Origin: Flaviaestuariibacter sp.
GTDB lineage: Bacteria > Bacteroidota > Bacteroidia > Chitinophagales > Chitinophagaceae
Assembly (NCBI GenBank): GCA_025963645.1
Contig: JAOQAI010000016.1
Location: forward strand, 124,001-188,000
Length of the DNA stretch: 64,000 nucleotides
Reading direction: 5' to 3'
Numbering within the stretch: the stretch's first letter is position 1; the number at the start of each line of letters is the position of its first letter. Below the pieces are notes generated by a model. It ran no database searches and was not told where the DNA came from. It worked only from the letters and a program-made list of their open reading frames with translations. The position numbers and the translations under genes are program-made. Of the stretch, positions 1 to 8,415 are shown piece by piece.

Positions 1-82
1 GCTTATTTAACGGGCTACTCAATAATTTTAAATAGCCGTAGGAATTATCACTTATTTTGCCTGCTTAAGGCAAGAAAACAAC

Positions 83-589
83 ATGCAGGAAGCTATTTCG
101 TTAGAGCATATTACCATTCGTACGATAGAGTTGAAAGACAATGCCGCTATCGCGGCCGTCATCCGTAATACCCTAAAAGAGTTCGGCGCCAATCATCCCG
201 GTACCGTGTATTATGATGAAGCAACCGATCATTTGTACGAGTCATTCAGCACCACGCCGCGATCTATTTATCATGTGGCGGAATGGAATGGTGAAATCGT
301 TGGTGGCGGCGGCATCTTTCCTACATCAGGATTACCGGAGGATACCTGCGAGCTGGTAAAAATGTATTTGCTGCCACAAGTAAGAAGCATTGGATTGGGA
401 CGCTTGCTCATCCAAAAGAGCATTGATTTTGCGAAGGATGCCGGCTATAAACAGATCTACCTGGAAACCATGCCGGAACTGAAACAGGCTTTGAACACCT
501 ACGCCAAGTTTGGGTTTGAATACATCAATCACCCGATGGGTAATACCGGGCATTTTGGGTGTGATCTGTGGATGCTAAAACAATTATGA
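83..589 (+). CDS. GNAT family N-acetyltransferase
   Basis: A 168-residue protein with the GNAT fold, which moves an acetyl group from acetyl-CoA to an amine; the substrate cannot be told from sequence. The acetyl-CoA loop is visible as R-S-I-G-L-G at residues 101-106, after the strand E-L-V-K-M-Y-L-L, and the C-terminal strand reads G-F-E-Y-I-N. Length is normal for a single-domain GNAT. The ATG at 83 is the only good start; a box TATTTTG (about 53-59) may be its promoter. Its TGA stop lies in the left arm of a perfect 20-bp inverted repeat shared with the convergent SprT-like gene. Confidence 0.85.
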   Translation: MQEAISLEHITIRTIELKDNAAIAAVIRNTLKEFGANHPGTVYYDEATDHLYESFSTTPRSIYHVAEWNGEIVGGGGIFPTSGLPEDTCELVKMYLLPQVRSIGLGRLLIQKSIDFAKDAGYKQIYLETMPELKQALNTYAKFGFEYINHPMGNTGHFGCDLWMLKQL

Positions 590-670
590 GTTATGAATGA
601 TGAATTATGAGTATCGTGCTATTTCTGGATAATGTCCTTAATTCATAACTATAATTCATCATTCATAACT
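589..670. repeat. Dyad element between convergent genes
   Basis: Positions 589-608 and 651-670 are perfect 20-bp reverse complements separated by 42 bases. The arms are built from variants of the word atgaattatga. The element overlaps the stop codon of the acetyltransferase and encodes the last residues of the SprT-like protein on the other strand. RNA from either side could fold into a long hairpin and end both transcripts, but there is no U-tract of the usual kind. Confidence 0.75.
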
Positions 671-1281
671 TGCTCCACCTCGTACACCGGGCTGAAAAGG
701 TACAGCCGGCCCGTTGCCACCTCCACTCCTTTATACCGCTTCCGCACTTTAGGTCCGCGCTGAAAGATGCGACCATCCGCCGTTTTAAAGAGGTTGCCTT
801 CGGCAATGGCATCAATAAACACGAGGTGACTTTGTTCTTTGTCGTAAGTCTTTAGCGTTCGTAAGAGTGTTTCGTCGGCACAACTGGAGGCTGCCGGATT
901 AGTCAATGAACGTAACAAAGCGGTCTTTATATCCTCCGGGAAAACGTTGTGTTGAACAAATTGCGCCAGCAATTGCCCAAAGATCTTTTTCCATTCGGCG
1001 CCATGTGCCTGTACGCGGTTGCTATAATGCTCGAAGGTGAGAAGATGCGCCAGCTCGTGCAGGAGTGTAATAAGAAAAGAGTATTGATTGAGATTCCCAT
1101 TTACAGAGATGCGGTGCGTTTGGCTACCATGCCGGTGGCGGTAATCGCCCAGTATGCTTTTCCGTTCCCGAGCGACTGTCAGGTGCACTTTATAATGCTG
1201 CAGGTATTGCAGCACCGGCTCATAAGTATTGGGCGGCAAGAAATCCTGCAGTGTGGAAATGGGCGCTTCTTTCTTAGCCAT
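649..1281 (-). CDS. SprT-like zinc metalloprotease domain protein
   Basis: About 210 residues from the ATG at 1281. The zinc-protease motif H-E-L-A-H is at residues 75-79, followed by F-E-H (H85) and H-G-A-E-W (93-97), the pattern of the SprT/Spartan family. Bacterial SprT roles are poorly defined; eukaryotic relatives cut DNA-protein crosslinks. A longer reading from 1323 exists, but the ATG at 1281 overlaps the upstream AtpI-like gene by 8 bases, typical of translational coupling, so I prefer it. The C-terminal residues V-M-N-D-E-L come from the right arm of the dyad element, so the element seems to have replaced or extended the original end. Confidence 0.8.
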   Translation of the reverse strand: MAKKEAPISTLQDFLPPNTYEPVLQYLQHYKVHLTVARERKSILGDYRHRHGSQTHRISVNGNLNQYSFLITLLHELAHLLTFEHYSNRVQAHGAEWKKIFGQLLAQFVQHNVFPEDIKTALLRSLTNPAASSCADETLLRTLKTYDKEQSHLVFIDAIAEGNLFKTADGRIFQRGPKVRKRYKGVEVATGRLYLFSPVYEVEQVMNDEL

Positions 1282-1675
1282 CTGCCGGTTTCCGTAAAAG
1301 CTTGGTGAGGCTGGCGACTTCAACGAATGTGTAAACGAGGTAGAGTCCCATGAGTGTAAAGAAAGCCGGCTTATTCAGGTCTTTTCCCTTCATGGAGATA
1401 TAGATGAAAGCCCCGATGGCAAAAGCGAACATCTTTAGGATCATGCTGGAAAAAATGCCGCGGGTAAATGCATGGGGGTTGCTGCTTTTCAGGTTCTTCA
1501 TTGCCAAATAAAAGGACAACAGCGTAACGGCGAATAGCACAAGGTTGCCGATGATCAGCACACCCTGGTCGGCGCCCAATCGCTCTAGAACAGATTTGCC
1601 AACTACAAAAAGAGCATTGAGTACAACAAAGAGAATCAGTATCGGCGTGACGGGCTTTCGCTTGTTAGTTGGCAT
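1274..1675 (-). CDS. AtpI-like integral membrane protein
   Basis: A 133-residue protein with four hydrophobic segments (about residues 10-27, 40-60, 75-95, 105-122) and a basic N-terminus. It follows an AtpZ-type gene with an 11-bp overlap. In Bacteroidota this position is commonly held by an ATP synthase subunit I-like protein, thought to help assemble the c-ring or carry Mg2+. The call rests on topology and neighbours because the family is weakly conserved. The ATP synthase genes that would be expected next are absent; the SprT-like gene follows instead. Confidence 0.55.
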   Translation of the reverse strand: MPTNKRKPVTPILILFVVLNALFVVGKSVLERLGADQGVLIIGNLVLFAVTLLSFYLAMKNLKSSNPHAFTRGIFSSMILKMFAFAIGAFIYISMKGKDLNKPAFFTLMGLYLVYTFVEVASLTKLLRKPADG

Positions 1676-1895
1676 TGGTGTTTTTTCTTTTTGACGTGTC
1701 TTTTACCAGTTTATAGATCATTACGATAAGCACCGCCAGCGGCAGCGCCCATACCAGCAAAGGTAGGGAAGTATGCAGCCAGCCATCTGCTTTGTAGCCA
1801 ATGAAAACCGCAATGCCCAGGGAAGCGAATATCTGTGCGCCTAAGCCGGCATAGCGGGCTATTTCCGAGGTATTACTGCGCGGCTTTGAGCTCAT
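1665..1895 (-). CDS. AtpZ/AtpI family protein
   Basis: A 76-residue protein with two transmembrane helices (about 14-36 and 43-62) separated by a short G-Y-K-A-D-G-W-L loop, the usual layout of the AtpZ/AtpI family that accompanies F-type ATP synthase. The conserved start R-Y-A-G-L-G and the glycine-rich first helix support this. It overlaps the bactofilin gene upstream by 23 bases and the AtpI-like gene downstream by 11, so the genes form a coupled operon. It probably acts in the inner membrane as an assembly factor. Confidence 0.75.
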   Translation of the reverse strand: MSSKPRSNTSEIARYAGLGAQIFASLGIAVFIGYKADGWLHTSLPLLVWALPLAVLIVMIYKLVKDTSKRKNTNAN

Positions 1896-2271
1896 GCCTT
1901 ACCTCTTTTACCACTGTTTCAATAACACCCATCTGGCATTGGCCATTGAAAGTTGCCGTTGGCTCGATCTGCAATTTATCCGCAGCGATATTGCCCTGTA
2001 CGTTGCAGGAGCCCCGTAGTTGCAGTAGTTCTTTTACTTTGATATTGCCCAAGACCTTGCCGGTAATGTCGGCCTGTTGCCCTTCAATGTTTCCTTCCAC
2101 ATAACCACTGGGACCCACAATGATTCTTGCCGTGCCTGAGACATTGCCATTGATAGTGCCATCAATACGGAGGTCAGTATCGCTGACGAGGTCGCCGTTT
2201 ACGATAGTACCGGTGGAGATGAGTGTAGCGCTGCTGTTGCGCTCAGGAGCTGGTTTTTCTTTGGTAAACAT
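1873..2271 (-). CDS. Bactofilin (polymer-forming cytoskeletal protein)
   Basis: A 132-residue protein of the bactofilin (DUF583) family, which assembles without nucleotides into filaments at the cell membrane. The central beta-helix is visible as spaced hydrophobic/glycine turns such as T-I-V-N-G-D, G-T-I-N-G-N-V-S-G and G-Y-V-E-G-N-I-E-G between residues 18 and 115, with unstructured ends. The gene upstream encodes a membrane protein that resembles the anchor region of bactofilin-linked M23 peptidases, so the pair may work together in local cell-wall remodelling. Start ATG at 2271, 15 bases after the upstream stop. Confidence 0.88.
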   Translation of the reverse strand: MFTKEKPAPERNSSATLISTGTIVNGDLVSDTDLRIDGTINGNVSGTARIIVGPSGYVEGNIEGQQADITGKVLGNIKVKELLQLRGSCNVQGNIAADKLQIEPTATFNGQCQMGVIETVVKEVRHELKAAQ

Positions 2272-2286
2272 AGTAGGATTGGTTTT

Positions 2287-2682
2287 TTAATCGGTTGACA
2301 ATTCGGCTTCGGGTTCGTTAAGCCCTGCCGTATCTAAGGTAAGCGCAATATCTCCATTCATTACTTTTTTTATGCTGTTGATATATTGCGCCTGGAAGCG
2401 CACCTGCTTCTCCAGCGAATCGGTGGCGTATTTCAACTGCTTGTATTCCCGCCCAATGGATGCCGCGCCATAACCCGGAATATAATATTTGAGTGGCGTG
2501 AAGACAATCAGCACCACGGTAAGCCCGATGAGGAGCACAAAAACGGTACTCAGCCCCACGTAAACGCTGCGGCGCGACAGTTTGAACGTCACCACTTCCT
2601 CGTAGGTATCGTCATTCATCACGACCAACCGGTACCGGTTGCGCAGGCGTTGGAGGGTTGTACCAGCTTCCAGTTTGCTCAT
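2287..2682 (-). CDS. Single-pass membrane protein with periplasmic coiled coil
   Basis: A 131-residue protein with a cytoplasmic stretch (L-R-N-R-Y-R-L-V-V-M-N-D-D at 13-25), one transmembrane helix (about 42-61) and a periplasmic coiled coil (about 80-112). This matches, from memory, the N-terminal half of the bactofilin-associated M23 peptidases of Bacteroidota, but the C-terminal LytM peptidase domain is missing. It may be a membrane tether or a regulator of a separate hydrolase. It is the first gene of the leftward operon and is divergent from the PorW/SprE-like gene. Confidence 0.6.
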   Translation of the reverse strand: MSKLEAGTTLQRLRNRYRLVVMNDDTYEEVVTFKLSRRSVYVGLSTVFVLLIGLTVVLIVFTPLKYYIPGYGAASIGREYKQLKYATDSLEKQVRFQAQYINSIKKVMNGDIALTLDTAGLNEPEAELSTD

Positions 2683-2760
2683 AATTGGGTTTAAAGCTTA
2701 AAAATAGGTCAAACCTATCCTTCCGGCCACGTAATTTATACACTCTTTTATACGAAAACG

Positions 2761-2790
2761 TTTGAAAATCAGTTATAGTGGCTTAGTTTG
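2761..2790 (+). promoter_or_regulatory. Predicted Bacteroidota-type promoter of the porW-like gene
   Basis: TTTG at 2761-2764, a 19-base spacer, then TAGTTTG at 2784-2790, close to the Bacteroidota consensus TTTG-N19-TAnnTTTG. The -7 box ends only two bases before the ATG at 2793, so a transcript from here would be leaderless or begin at the next in-frame ATG (2799). Confidence 0.5.
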
Positions 2791-2792
2791 CA

Positions 2793-5735
2793 ATGTCTAT
2801 GCACCCATTTCGTTTGATTGTCATATCGGTTCTCCTATTCAGCGGCTTTTCCTTAAAAGCCCAGCTTGGCTTTGACCTGGATATAAAAAAACCGGAGCCT
2901 TACGAAAACCGTGAGTTAAAAGCAGAGAAAACACCCGACAAGCCTATCAAGCAGCCTAAAAAACTGCTGCAAAACGCCACTACGCATTACAACTATTTCT
3001 TTAATGCCAACGTAAAGCTGAACGAGATCCTGGACCGGGCGAAAGAAGCGCATAAAGACGATTACACCAAGCTCCTGCCCTTTTACAACTACTCCCTGAA
3101 AGCCCTGGCACCTGATACGGCTTTGCTGGATTCTGTAATAGCCAAGAGCAAAACCGCTATTGTGCTGCATGATCTGCGCAACGACTGGATAGATGATATG
3201 TATATGCTTTGGGGGGCTTCTTATTACCTGCAACAGAATTTCGATTCGGCGTATAATATGTTCCAGTTCATCAACTATGCCTTCGCCGAAAAAGAGAAGG
3301 ATGGTTATTACCGGTATATTGGTAGCCGGATGGATGGAAACAATGCCCTGAGCGTTTCTACCAAAGAAAAAAGCAGTTTAGCCAGAAAAGTTTTTTCCGA
3401 ACCGCCCGCCCGCAACGATGCTTTTATCTGGCAGGTGCGCACCATGATACAACAGGAAGCCTATCCCGAAGCCGGAAGTTTGATCACAACCTTAAAGAAT
3501 GACCCGCTTTTCCCGGAACGCCTGAAAGGCGCTTTGGAAGAAGTGCAGGCGCTTTGGTTTTATAAGCAAGGCTTTTGGGACAGTTCGGCGCATCATCTCG
3601 TGAAAGCTTTGGGCGAAGCCAGGAAAGGCCAAGAGCGTGCCCGGTGGGAATACCTGGCAGCACAAATGTTTGAAAGAACAGGACTGACCGAACTGGCGAA
3701 GATCTATTATGGCAAAGTTGTTAAGGAAACGACTGACCCTGTGATGGAAGTGTATGCCCGCCTCAACCTGATCCGCATTAATAAAGCGGGTAATGACAAT
3801 GCCGATATTGATAAGAACATTGCCGAATTGCTGAAGATGGCGCGACGCGATAAATATGCCGATTACCGCGATGTGATCTACTCCATGATCGCACGGATGG
3901 AGTTGGAGAAAGGTGATTTTATGCTGGCACAGGGTTATTTGCTTAAGGCATCTAAATACAAAAGCGATAACCCGGTTGCGAATAACGAAGCCTATTTACA
4001 ACTCGCCGATCTTTCCTTTACGCAGCGCAAATACGGTTTGGCGGCTTCTCTTTATGACAGTGTTCAACTGGCTAGCCTTGCCGCAGAAGATGTGGACAGG
4101 ATCAATACCCGCAAGCCGCTTCTTACTTCACTCGTTGGGTTCACCAATATTATAGATAGACAGGACAGCCTGCAACGCATAGCCGCTATGCCGGAAGAAG
4201 AACGCTCTGCTTATGTAAAGCGTTTGGTTCGTCAATTGCGCCGCCAGCAAGGATTGAAGGATGAAGCCGCTGCCAGTGGCGGAGGTCCTATTAATGCTCC
4301 TGCCCCATTCGATCCTTTCGGCGGCAGCAGTTCAAAAGGGGAGTGGTATTTTTATAATGATAACTTACGCAAAACCGGCGTAGCAGCGTTCAAGCAGGTT
4401 TGGGGCGGGCGCCCGAATGTTGACAATTGGCGCCGCCAGTCGGATGTGACCATGCAATTGACGAAAAAAGTGCCTGAAAATACCCGCAACGGCAGCGCTA
4501 CTTCTGGTGGTACAGTAGCTGACCCTTTTACTTTTGATGCTATGATGGGAGGCTTGCCATTGACGGCTGTCTCACTGCAAACTTCTAACGACAGTATTCA
4601 ACAGGCGCTGTTTGGCCTAGGCACTTTATATATGAACGATATGGAAGATTATAAAGCTTCCATCGAAACCTTTGAGAAGATCCGCACCCGCTTCACACCG
4701 GTACGTGACCTGGACCAGGTGTTGTTTAATCTTTACTATAGCTATACAAAAACCGGGGATGCGGCGAAAGCCGCGGAAATGAAGCGCTTGCTACTTAGCC
4801 AGTTTCCGAACAGCCGCTATGCTACGATCATAAATACAGGCGCTGATCCGCAATCGAATCAACCGACTGCAACGATCACGAAAACATACGAAGGCATTTA
4901 TGACCTGTTTTTAGAAGGCAGGTTTGCAGAGGCAGAAACCGCCAAGCAAAGAGCCGACAGTCTTTATAAAACAAACTATTGGTCGCCACAACTGCTTTAC
5001 ATTGAAGCGGTGGCCCAGATTCGCCAGAACGACGATAGCCTTGCTAAAAAAACATTGAGTACGCTTATTCAGCAAAACGCCGGGACGCCGTTAGCCGTTA
5101 AAGCAAAGACAATGATTGATGTCCTGGGACGTCGCAAGCAGATCGAAGAAGAATTGCGTAACCTTCAAATAACTCGTCCGCCTGAAGATTCGCTTTTTGT
5201 AGAGCCGATGCCGATAGCAGCGCCAGTGAAGAAAAAGACAGAAGTAGTAATACAGCCTAAGGATACAGCCGTTGTTGTAAAGAAGCCCGTTCCGGTAAAA
5301 GCTACGGCCGATACCTTGCTGAAGAAAGCGCCGGTTGTACAAAAGCCTAATTCGCCCTATTCTTTCAAAGCCGATTCGGCGCATTTTGCCGTGGTGGTAT
5401 TGAATAAAGTGGATGTGGTATTTGTAAACGAAGCGAAGAATTCCTTCTTACGATTCACCCAAGGCTTTTCCGATCGTCCGCTGCAAGGCATGATCGTGCC
5501 GGTTAATGACGATATTAAATTGCTTCTTATCGGCAATTTTGTTTCGGCTACCAGTGCCATTGGCTATGTGCAGAAAGTGAAGCCTATCGCTGGTTCGCAG
5601 GTAGTGCCCTGGCTTAAGGTGGATAAATATTCCTTTAGTATCATTTCTGCTGAAAACCTGAAAGCAGTGCTGACAGCAAAAGAGTTTGCGGCTTACCAGA
5701 AATTTTTGGAAGAAACGCTGCCGGTGAAATTGTGA
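2793..5735 (+). CDS. porW: Type IX secretion protein PorW/SprE-like, TPR-rich
   Basis: A 980-residue exported protein with a signal peptide (cleavage near residue 24, after L-K-A-Q) and no lipobox cysteine. The N-terminal block with H-Y-N-Y-F-F-N-A-N-V-K-L and the tetratricopeptide repeats through residues 100-700 match the PorW/SprE family, which is needed for T9SS function and gliding. A proline/lysine-rich linker (about 790-850) leads to a C-terminal domain that begins near N-S-P-Y-S-F-K. SprE of Flavobacterium is a lipoprotein; this one lacks the cysteine. The start could be the second ATG at 2799. Other T9SS parts in the window are the PorU2-like and PorV/PorQ-like genes at 51.8-58 kb. 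Confidence 0.75.
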   Translation: MSMHPFRLIVISVLLFSGFSLKAQLGFDLDIKKPEPYENRELKAEKTPDKPIKQPKKLLQNATTHYNYFFNANVKLNEILDRAKEAHKDDYTKLLPFYNYSLKALAPDTALLDSVIAKSKTAIVLHDLRNDWIDDMYMLWGASYYLQQNFDSAYNMFQFINYAFAEKEKDGYYRYIGSRMDGNNALSVSTKEKSSLARKVFSEPPARNDAFIWQVRTMIQQEAYPEAGSLITTLKNDPLFPERLKGALEEVQALWFYKQGFWDSSAHHLVKALGEARKGQERARWEYLAAQMFERTGLTELAKIYYGKVVKETTDPVMEVYARLNLIRINKAGNDNADIDKNIAELLKMARRDKYADYRDVIYSMIARMELEKGDFMLAQGYLLKASKYKSDNPVANNEAYLQLADLSFTQRKYGLAASLYDSVQLASLAAEDVDRINTRKPLLTSLVGFTNIIDRQDSLQRIAAMPEEERSAYVKRLVRQLRRQQGLKDEAAASGGGPINAPAPFDPFGGSSSKGEWYFYNDNLRKTGVAAFKQVWGGRPNVDNWRRQSDVTMQLTKKVPENTRNGSATSGGTVADPFTFDAMMGGLPLTAVSLQTSNDSIQQALFGLGTLYMNDMEDYKASIETFEKIRTRFTPVRDLDQVLFNLYYSYTKTGDAAKAAEMKRLLLSQFPNSRYATIINTGADPQSNQPTATITKTYEGIYDLFLEGRFAEAETAKQRADSLYKTNYWSPQLLYIEAVAQIRQNDDSLAKKTLSTLIQQNAGTPLAVKAKTMIDVLGRRKQIEEELRNLQITRPPEDSLFVEPMPIAAPVKKKTEVVIQPKDTAVVVKKPVPVKATADTLLKKAPVVQKPNSPYSFKADSAHFAVVVLNKVDVVFVNEAKNSFLRFTQGFSDRPLQGMIVPVNDDIKLLLIGNFVSATSAIGYVQKVKPIAGSQVVPWLKVDKYSFSIISAENLKAVLTAKEFAAYQKFLEETLPVKL

Positions 5736-5871
5736 GTGGTGAGTAAATGACAACACAAGCTTCTCATTTTCCAATACGCTCCGCAATCACTGTTTGATTA
5801 GGTTTCTGCCATAGCTTTGTTATCCTTAAACTTTCGGAAACACTCACCATTTACACAATTGACCATTCACT
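5731..5871. repeat. Imperfect dyad element between porW-like gene and PBP1A
   Basis: The left arm (5731-5750) contains the words gtgagtggtgagtaaatg; the right arm (5840-5871) holds complementary words (cactcaccatttac, then gaccattcac). Pairing is imperfect and the arms are about 90 bases apart. The left arm covers the stop of the porW-like gene and the right arm abuts the ATG of PBP1A. Confidence 0.5.
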
Positions 5872-8367
5872 ATGGAACCCACAAAACGCCACCCTTTAAA
5901 AAAGCCTGTTGTTCCCAAGACCCGCAAAAGCGTACGCATTTTTTGGCGGCTGTTCCTTGGCGGATTAGGTGCTTTTATCCTGGTTATCATATTAGCCATG
6001 TTTGGAGTATTTGGCAAAATGCCCTCTCTAAAGCAATTGGAGAATCCTACCATGCTTCAATCCTCCGAGGTTTTTGCGGCGGATGGGACCCTGATGGGAA
6101 AATATTACCGGGAAAGGGGCAACCGCAGTAATGTGTCGTATAAAGACATTTCCAAGCATGTGATCAATGCCCTCATTGCCACTGAAGACGAACGGTTCTA
6201 TAATCATGCTGGTATTGACGTGCAGGCAACTGCCAGGGCGGTTGTCCTTTTTGGACGCGAAGGTGGTGGCTCTACCATCACACAGCAGTTAGCCAAAACC
6301 TTATTAGGTCAAGGCAGTAAGAATTTAGTAGCCCGCGTTATTGAAAAATTTAAGGAATACATTATCGCCATCCGGTTGGAACGCAATTTTACCAAAGAAG
6401 AAATAACAGCACTTTACCTGAATGCCGTTTCCTATAGCGATAATGTGTACGGCATCCGGAATGCTTCCCGCACTTTTTTCTCCAAAGAGCCGGACCGTCT
6501 TGATCCTAACGAAGCCTCGGTATTGGTCGGCATGCTCAAAGGAAACACGATCTACAATCCCCGCAACCGCCAGAAAGCCGCTTTTGAGCGGAAGAACGTA
6601 GTGCTGGGCCAGATGGAAAAGAACGGTTACCTATCGCCGGTAGAAGTCGCAAAGTACAAGGCTACCCCTATCCCGCTCAACTATCATAAGATGGACGAGA
6701 ATACCGGTTATGCACCCTACTTCCGCGAGGTGTTAAAAGACGAATTGAAGGAGGCATTGGAAGGGCTGGAAAACCCCGAGGGAGAGCCTTATGATATTTA
6801 TAATGATGGATTGAAGGTTTATACAACCATCAATACGCAGATGCAGCAATATGCGGAAGAAGCTATTACGCAACAAATGCCTGTCTTACAACGGTCACTG
6901 AATGCGCAACGGAATGTAAAGACCGGCTCCGTATGGAAAGACCATGAGAATGTATTGCTGGCAGCCATGAAAGCCAGCGAACGCTGGCGCAATGAAAAAG
7001 AAGAAGGTTTATCGGACGAAGAGATTCAAAAATCGTTCAAGATAAAAGTGCCGATGAAGGTCTTTGCCTGGAATGCCAAGCGCCAGAAGGATACGACCAT
7101 GACGCCGTATGATTCTATCCGTTATCACCGGCAGATGATGCAGGCGGGCTTTATGGTAATGGACCCAACGACAGGTGAGGTAAAAGCCTGGGTTGGAGGC
7201 ATTGATTTTAAAACCTTCAAGTTCGATCATGCCAACATCAATACCAAGCGGCAGGTTGGTTCGTCAATCAAGCCTTTCCTGTATGCACAGGCGATGGAAG
7301 AACGTGGCTTCACTCCCGAAAGCAGCATTCCCAACCAGGCGCAATATTTTGAAGGCAACGGGTGGGTGCCGGCCAGTAAAAAATGCTTAGGTGTGCAGCC
7401 CAATGTTTCGATGGCAGGCGCCCTGGCGCATTCGCTTAACTGTGCTTCGGCTTACCTCATGAAGCAGGTAGGGCCAGCGCAGTTCTCTTCGTTTTTAGAA
7501 CGCATTAATATTCCTACAAAAGTAGAAGCCTACCCTTCAAACGCACTCGGTGCGGTTGATCTTTCGCTTTATGAAATGATGTGGGGCTTTTCTATTTTCG
7601 GTGGTGGTGGCTTCTCGTCCAAACCTTATTTTATCAGCCGCATCGAAGACCGCAATGGTAATGTTATAAAGCGGTTTGATCATGGCGCTAACCGCAAGGA
7701 AGCTATCTCCGAAGTAACGGCTTATAACATGACGCGTATGCTGGAAGGACCCGTAACCCGCGGTACCGCTGCCGGGTTAATGCAGCAGTTGGGTGCATCT
7801 GAAATGGGTGGCAAGACCGGAACCACCAATGACAACGCCGATGCCTGGTTCTTTGGGTTCTCGCCTCAATTATTAGCTGGTGTATGGGTAGGTTGTGACG
7901 ACCGTTTTATCCGTATTGAAAGTGCGCAGGGTTATGGTGGAACCGCTGCCCGTCCTATTTGGCAAACCTTCTTTCAGAAAGTGTATAGCGACAAAAAGCT
8001 CGGTATTTTCCGCGACGCTACTTTCCCGCGCCCAGCCGACTTAAACAACCAACTAATTAATGGTGATGTAGAAAGTATAATCGGGGAAGACATTCCAAAT
8101 GCGGAAGGAGAAGATGTAGGCAGCGGCAATGCCAGCGATTACAGCCTCGATACTACCTCTGAATATATTCCACCGGAATCGCAAGTGCCGGTAGATGAGA
8201 ATGCACCGAAACCCAAGCTTAAAAAAGACAGTACGAAAGCACCAAAGATCGGTGAAGGCGACCCTGCCGCAGTGCCTGAAGACAAGAAAGAAAAGAAAGG
8301 CTTTTTGCGGGGGATATTTAAGGGGAAGAAGGAGAAGGATGGCGAGAAGCCGCCTGGAAATCAATAG
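5872..8367 (+). CDS. mrcA: Penicillin-binding protein 1A (transglycosylase/transpeptidase)
   Basis: An 831-residue class A PBP that polymerises lipid II and crosslinks peptidoglycan at the outer face of the inner membrane. A membrane anchor lies at about residues 28-46. The GT51 transglycosylase domain shows catalytic E105 in A-T-E-D-E-R-F and G-G-S-T-I-T-Q-Q-L-A-K at 132-142. The transpeptidase domain shows S-S-I-K near 465, S-L-N near 521 and K-T-G-T-T near 647. The C-terminus (from about 770) is a long charged lysine-rich tail, common in this phylum. It follows the porW-like gene by 136 bases and has its own leader containing a dyad element. Confidence 0.95.
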   Translation: MEPTKRHPLKKPVVPKTRKSVRIFWRLFLGGLGAFILVIILAMFGVFGKMPSLKQLENPTMLQSSEVFAADGTLMGKYYRERGNRSNVSYKDISKHVINALIATEDERFYNHAGIDVQATARAVVLFGREGGGSTITQQLAKTLLGQGSKNLVARVIEKFKEYIIAIRLERNFTKEEITALYLNAVSYSDNVYGIRNASRTFFSKEPDRLDPNEASVLVGMLKGNTIYNPRNRQKAAFERKNVVLGQMEKNGYLSPVEVAKYKATPIPLNYHKMDENTGYAPYFREVLKDELKEALEGLENPEGEPYDIYNDGLKVYTTINTQMQQYAEEAITQQMPVLQRSLNAQRNVKTGSVWKDHENVLLAAMKASERWRNEKEEGLSDEEIQKSFKIKVPMKVFAWNAKRQKDTTMTPYDSIRYHRQMMQAGFMVMDPTTGEVKAWVGGIDFKTFKFDHANINTKRQVGSSIKPFLYAQAMEERGFTPESSIPNQAQYFEGNGWVPASKKCLGVQPNVSMAGALAHSLNCASAYLMKQVGPAQFSSFLERINIPTKVEAYPSNALGAVDLSLYEMMWGFSIFGGGGFSSKPYFISRIEDRNGNVIKRFDHGANRKEAISEVTAYNMTRMLEGPVTRGTAAGLMQQLGASEMGGKTGTTNDNADAWFFGFSPQLLAGVWVGCDDRFIRIESAQGYGGTAARPIWQTFFQKVYSDKKLGIFRDATFPRPADLNNQLINGDVESIIGEDIPNAEGEDVGSGNASDYSLDTTSEYIPPESQVPVDENAPKPKLKKDSTKAPKIGEGDPAAVPEDKKEKKGFLRGIFKGKKEKDGEKPPGNQ

Positions 8368-8415
8368 TATCGTTCAAAATTTGGAAATAATTTTTATGCT
8401 TTCAAAAATCACTTG

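Noticed and set aside
5817-6131. 104-codon frame at the start of PBP1A
   Set aside because: Shadow of the PBP1A gene in another frame.
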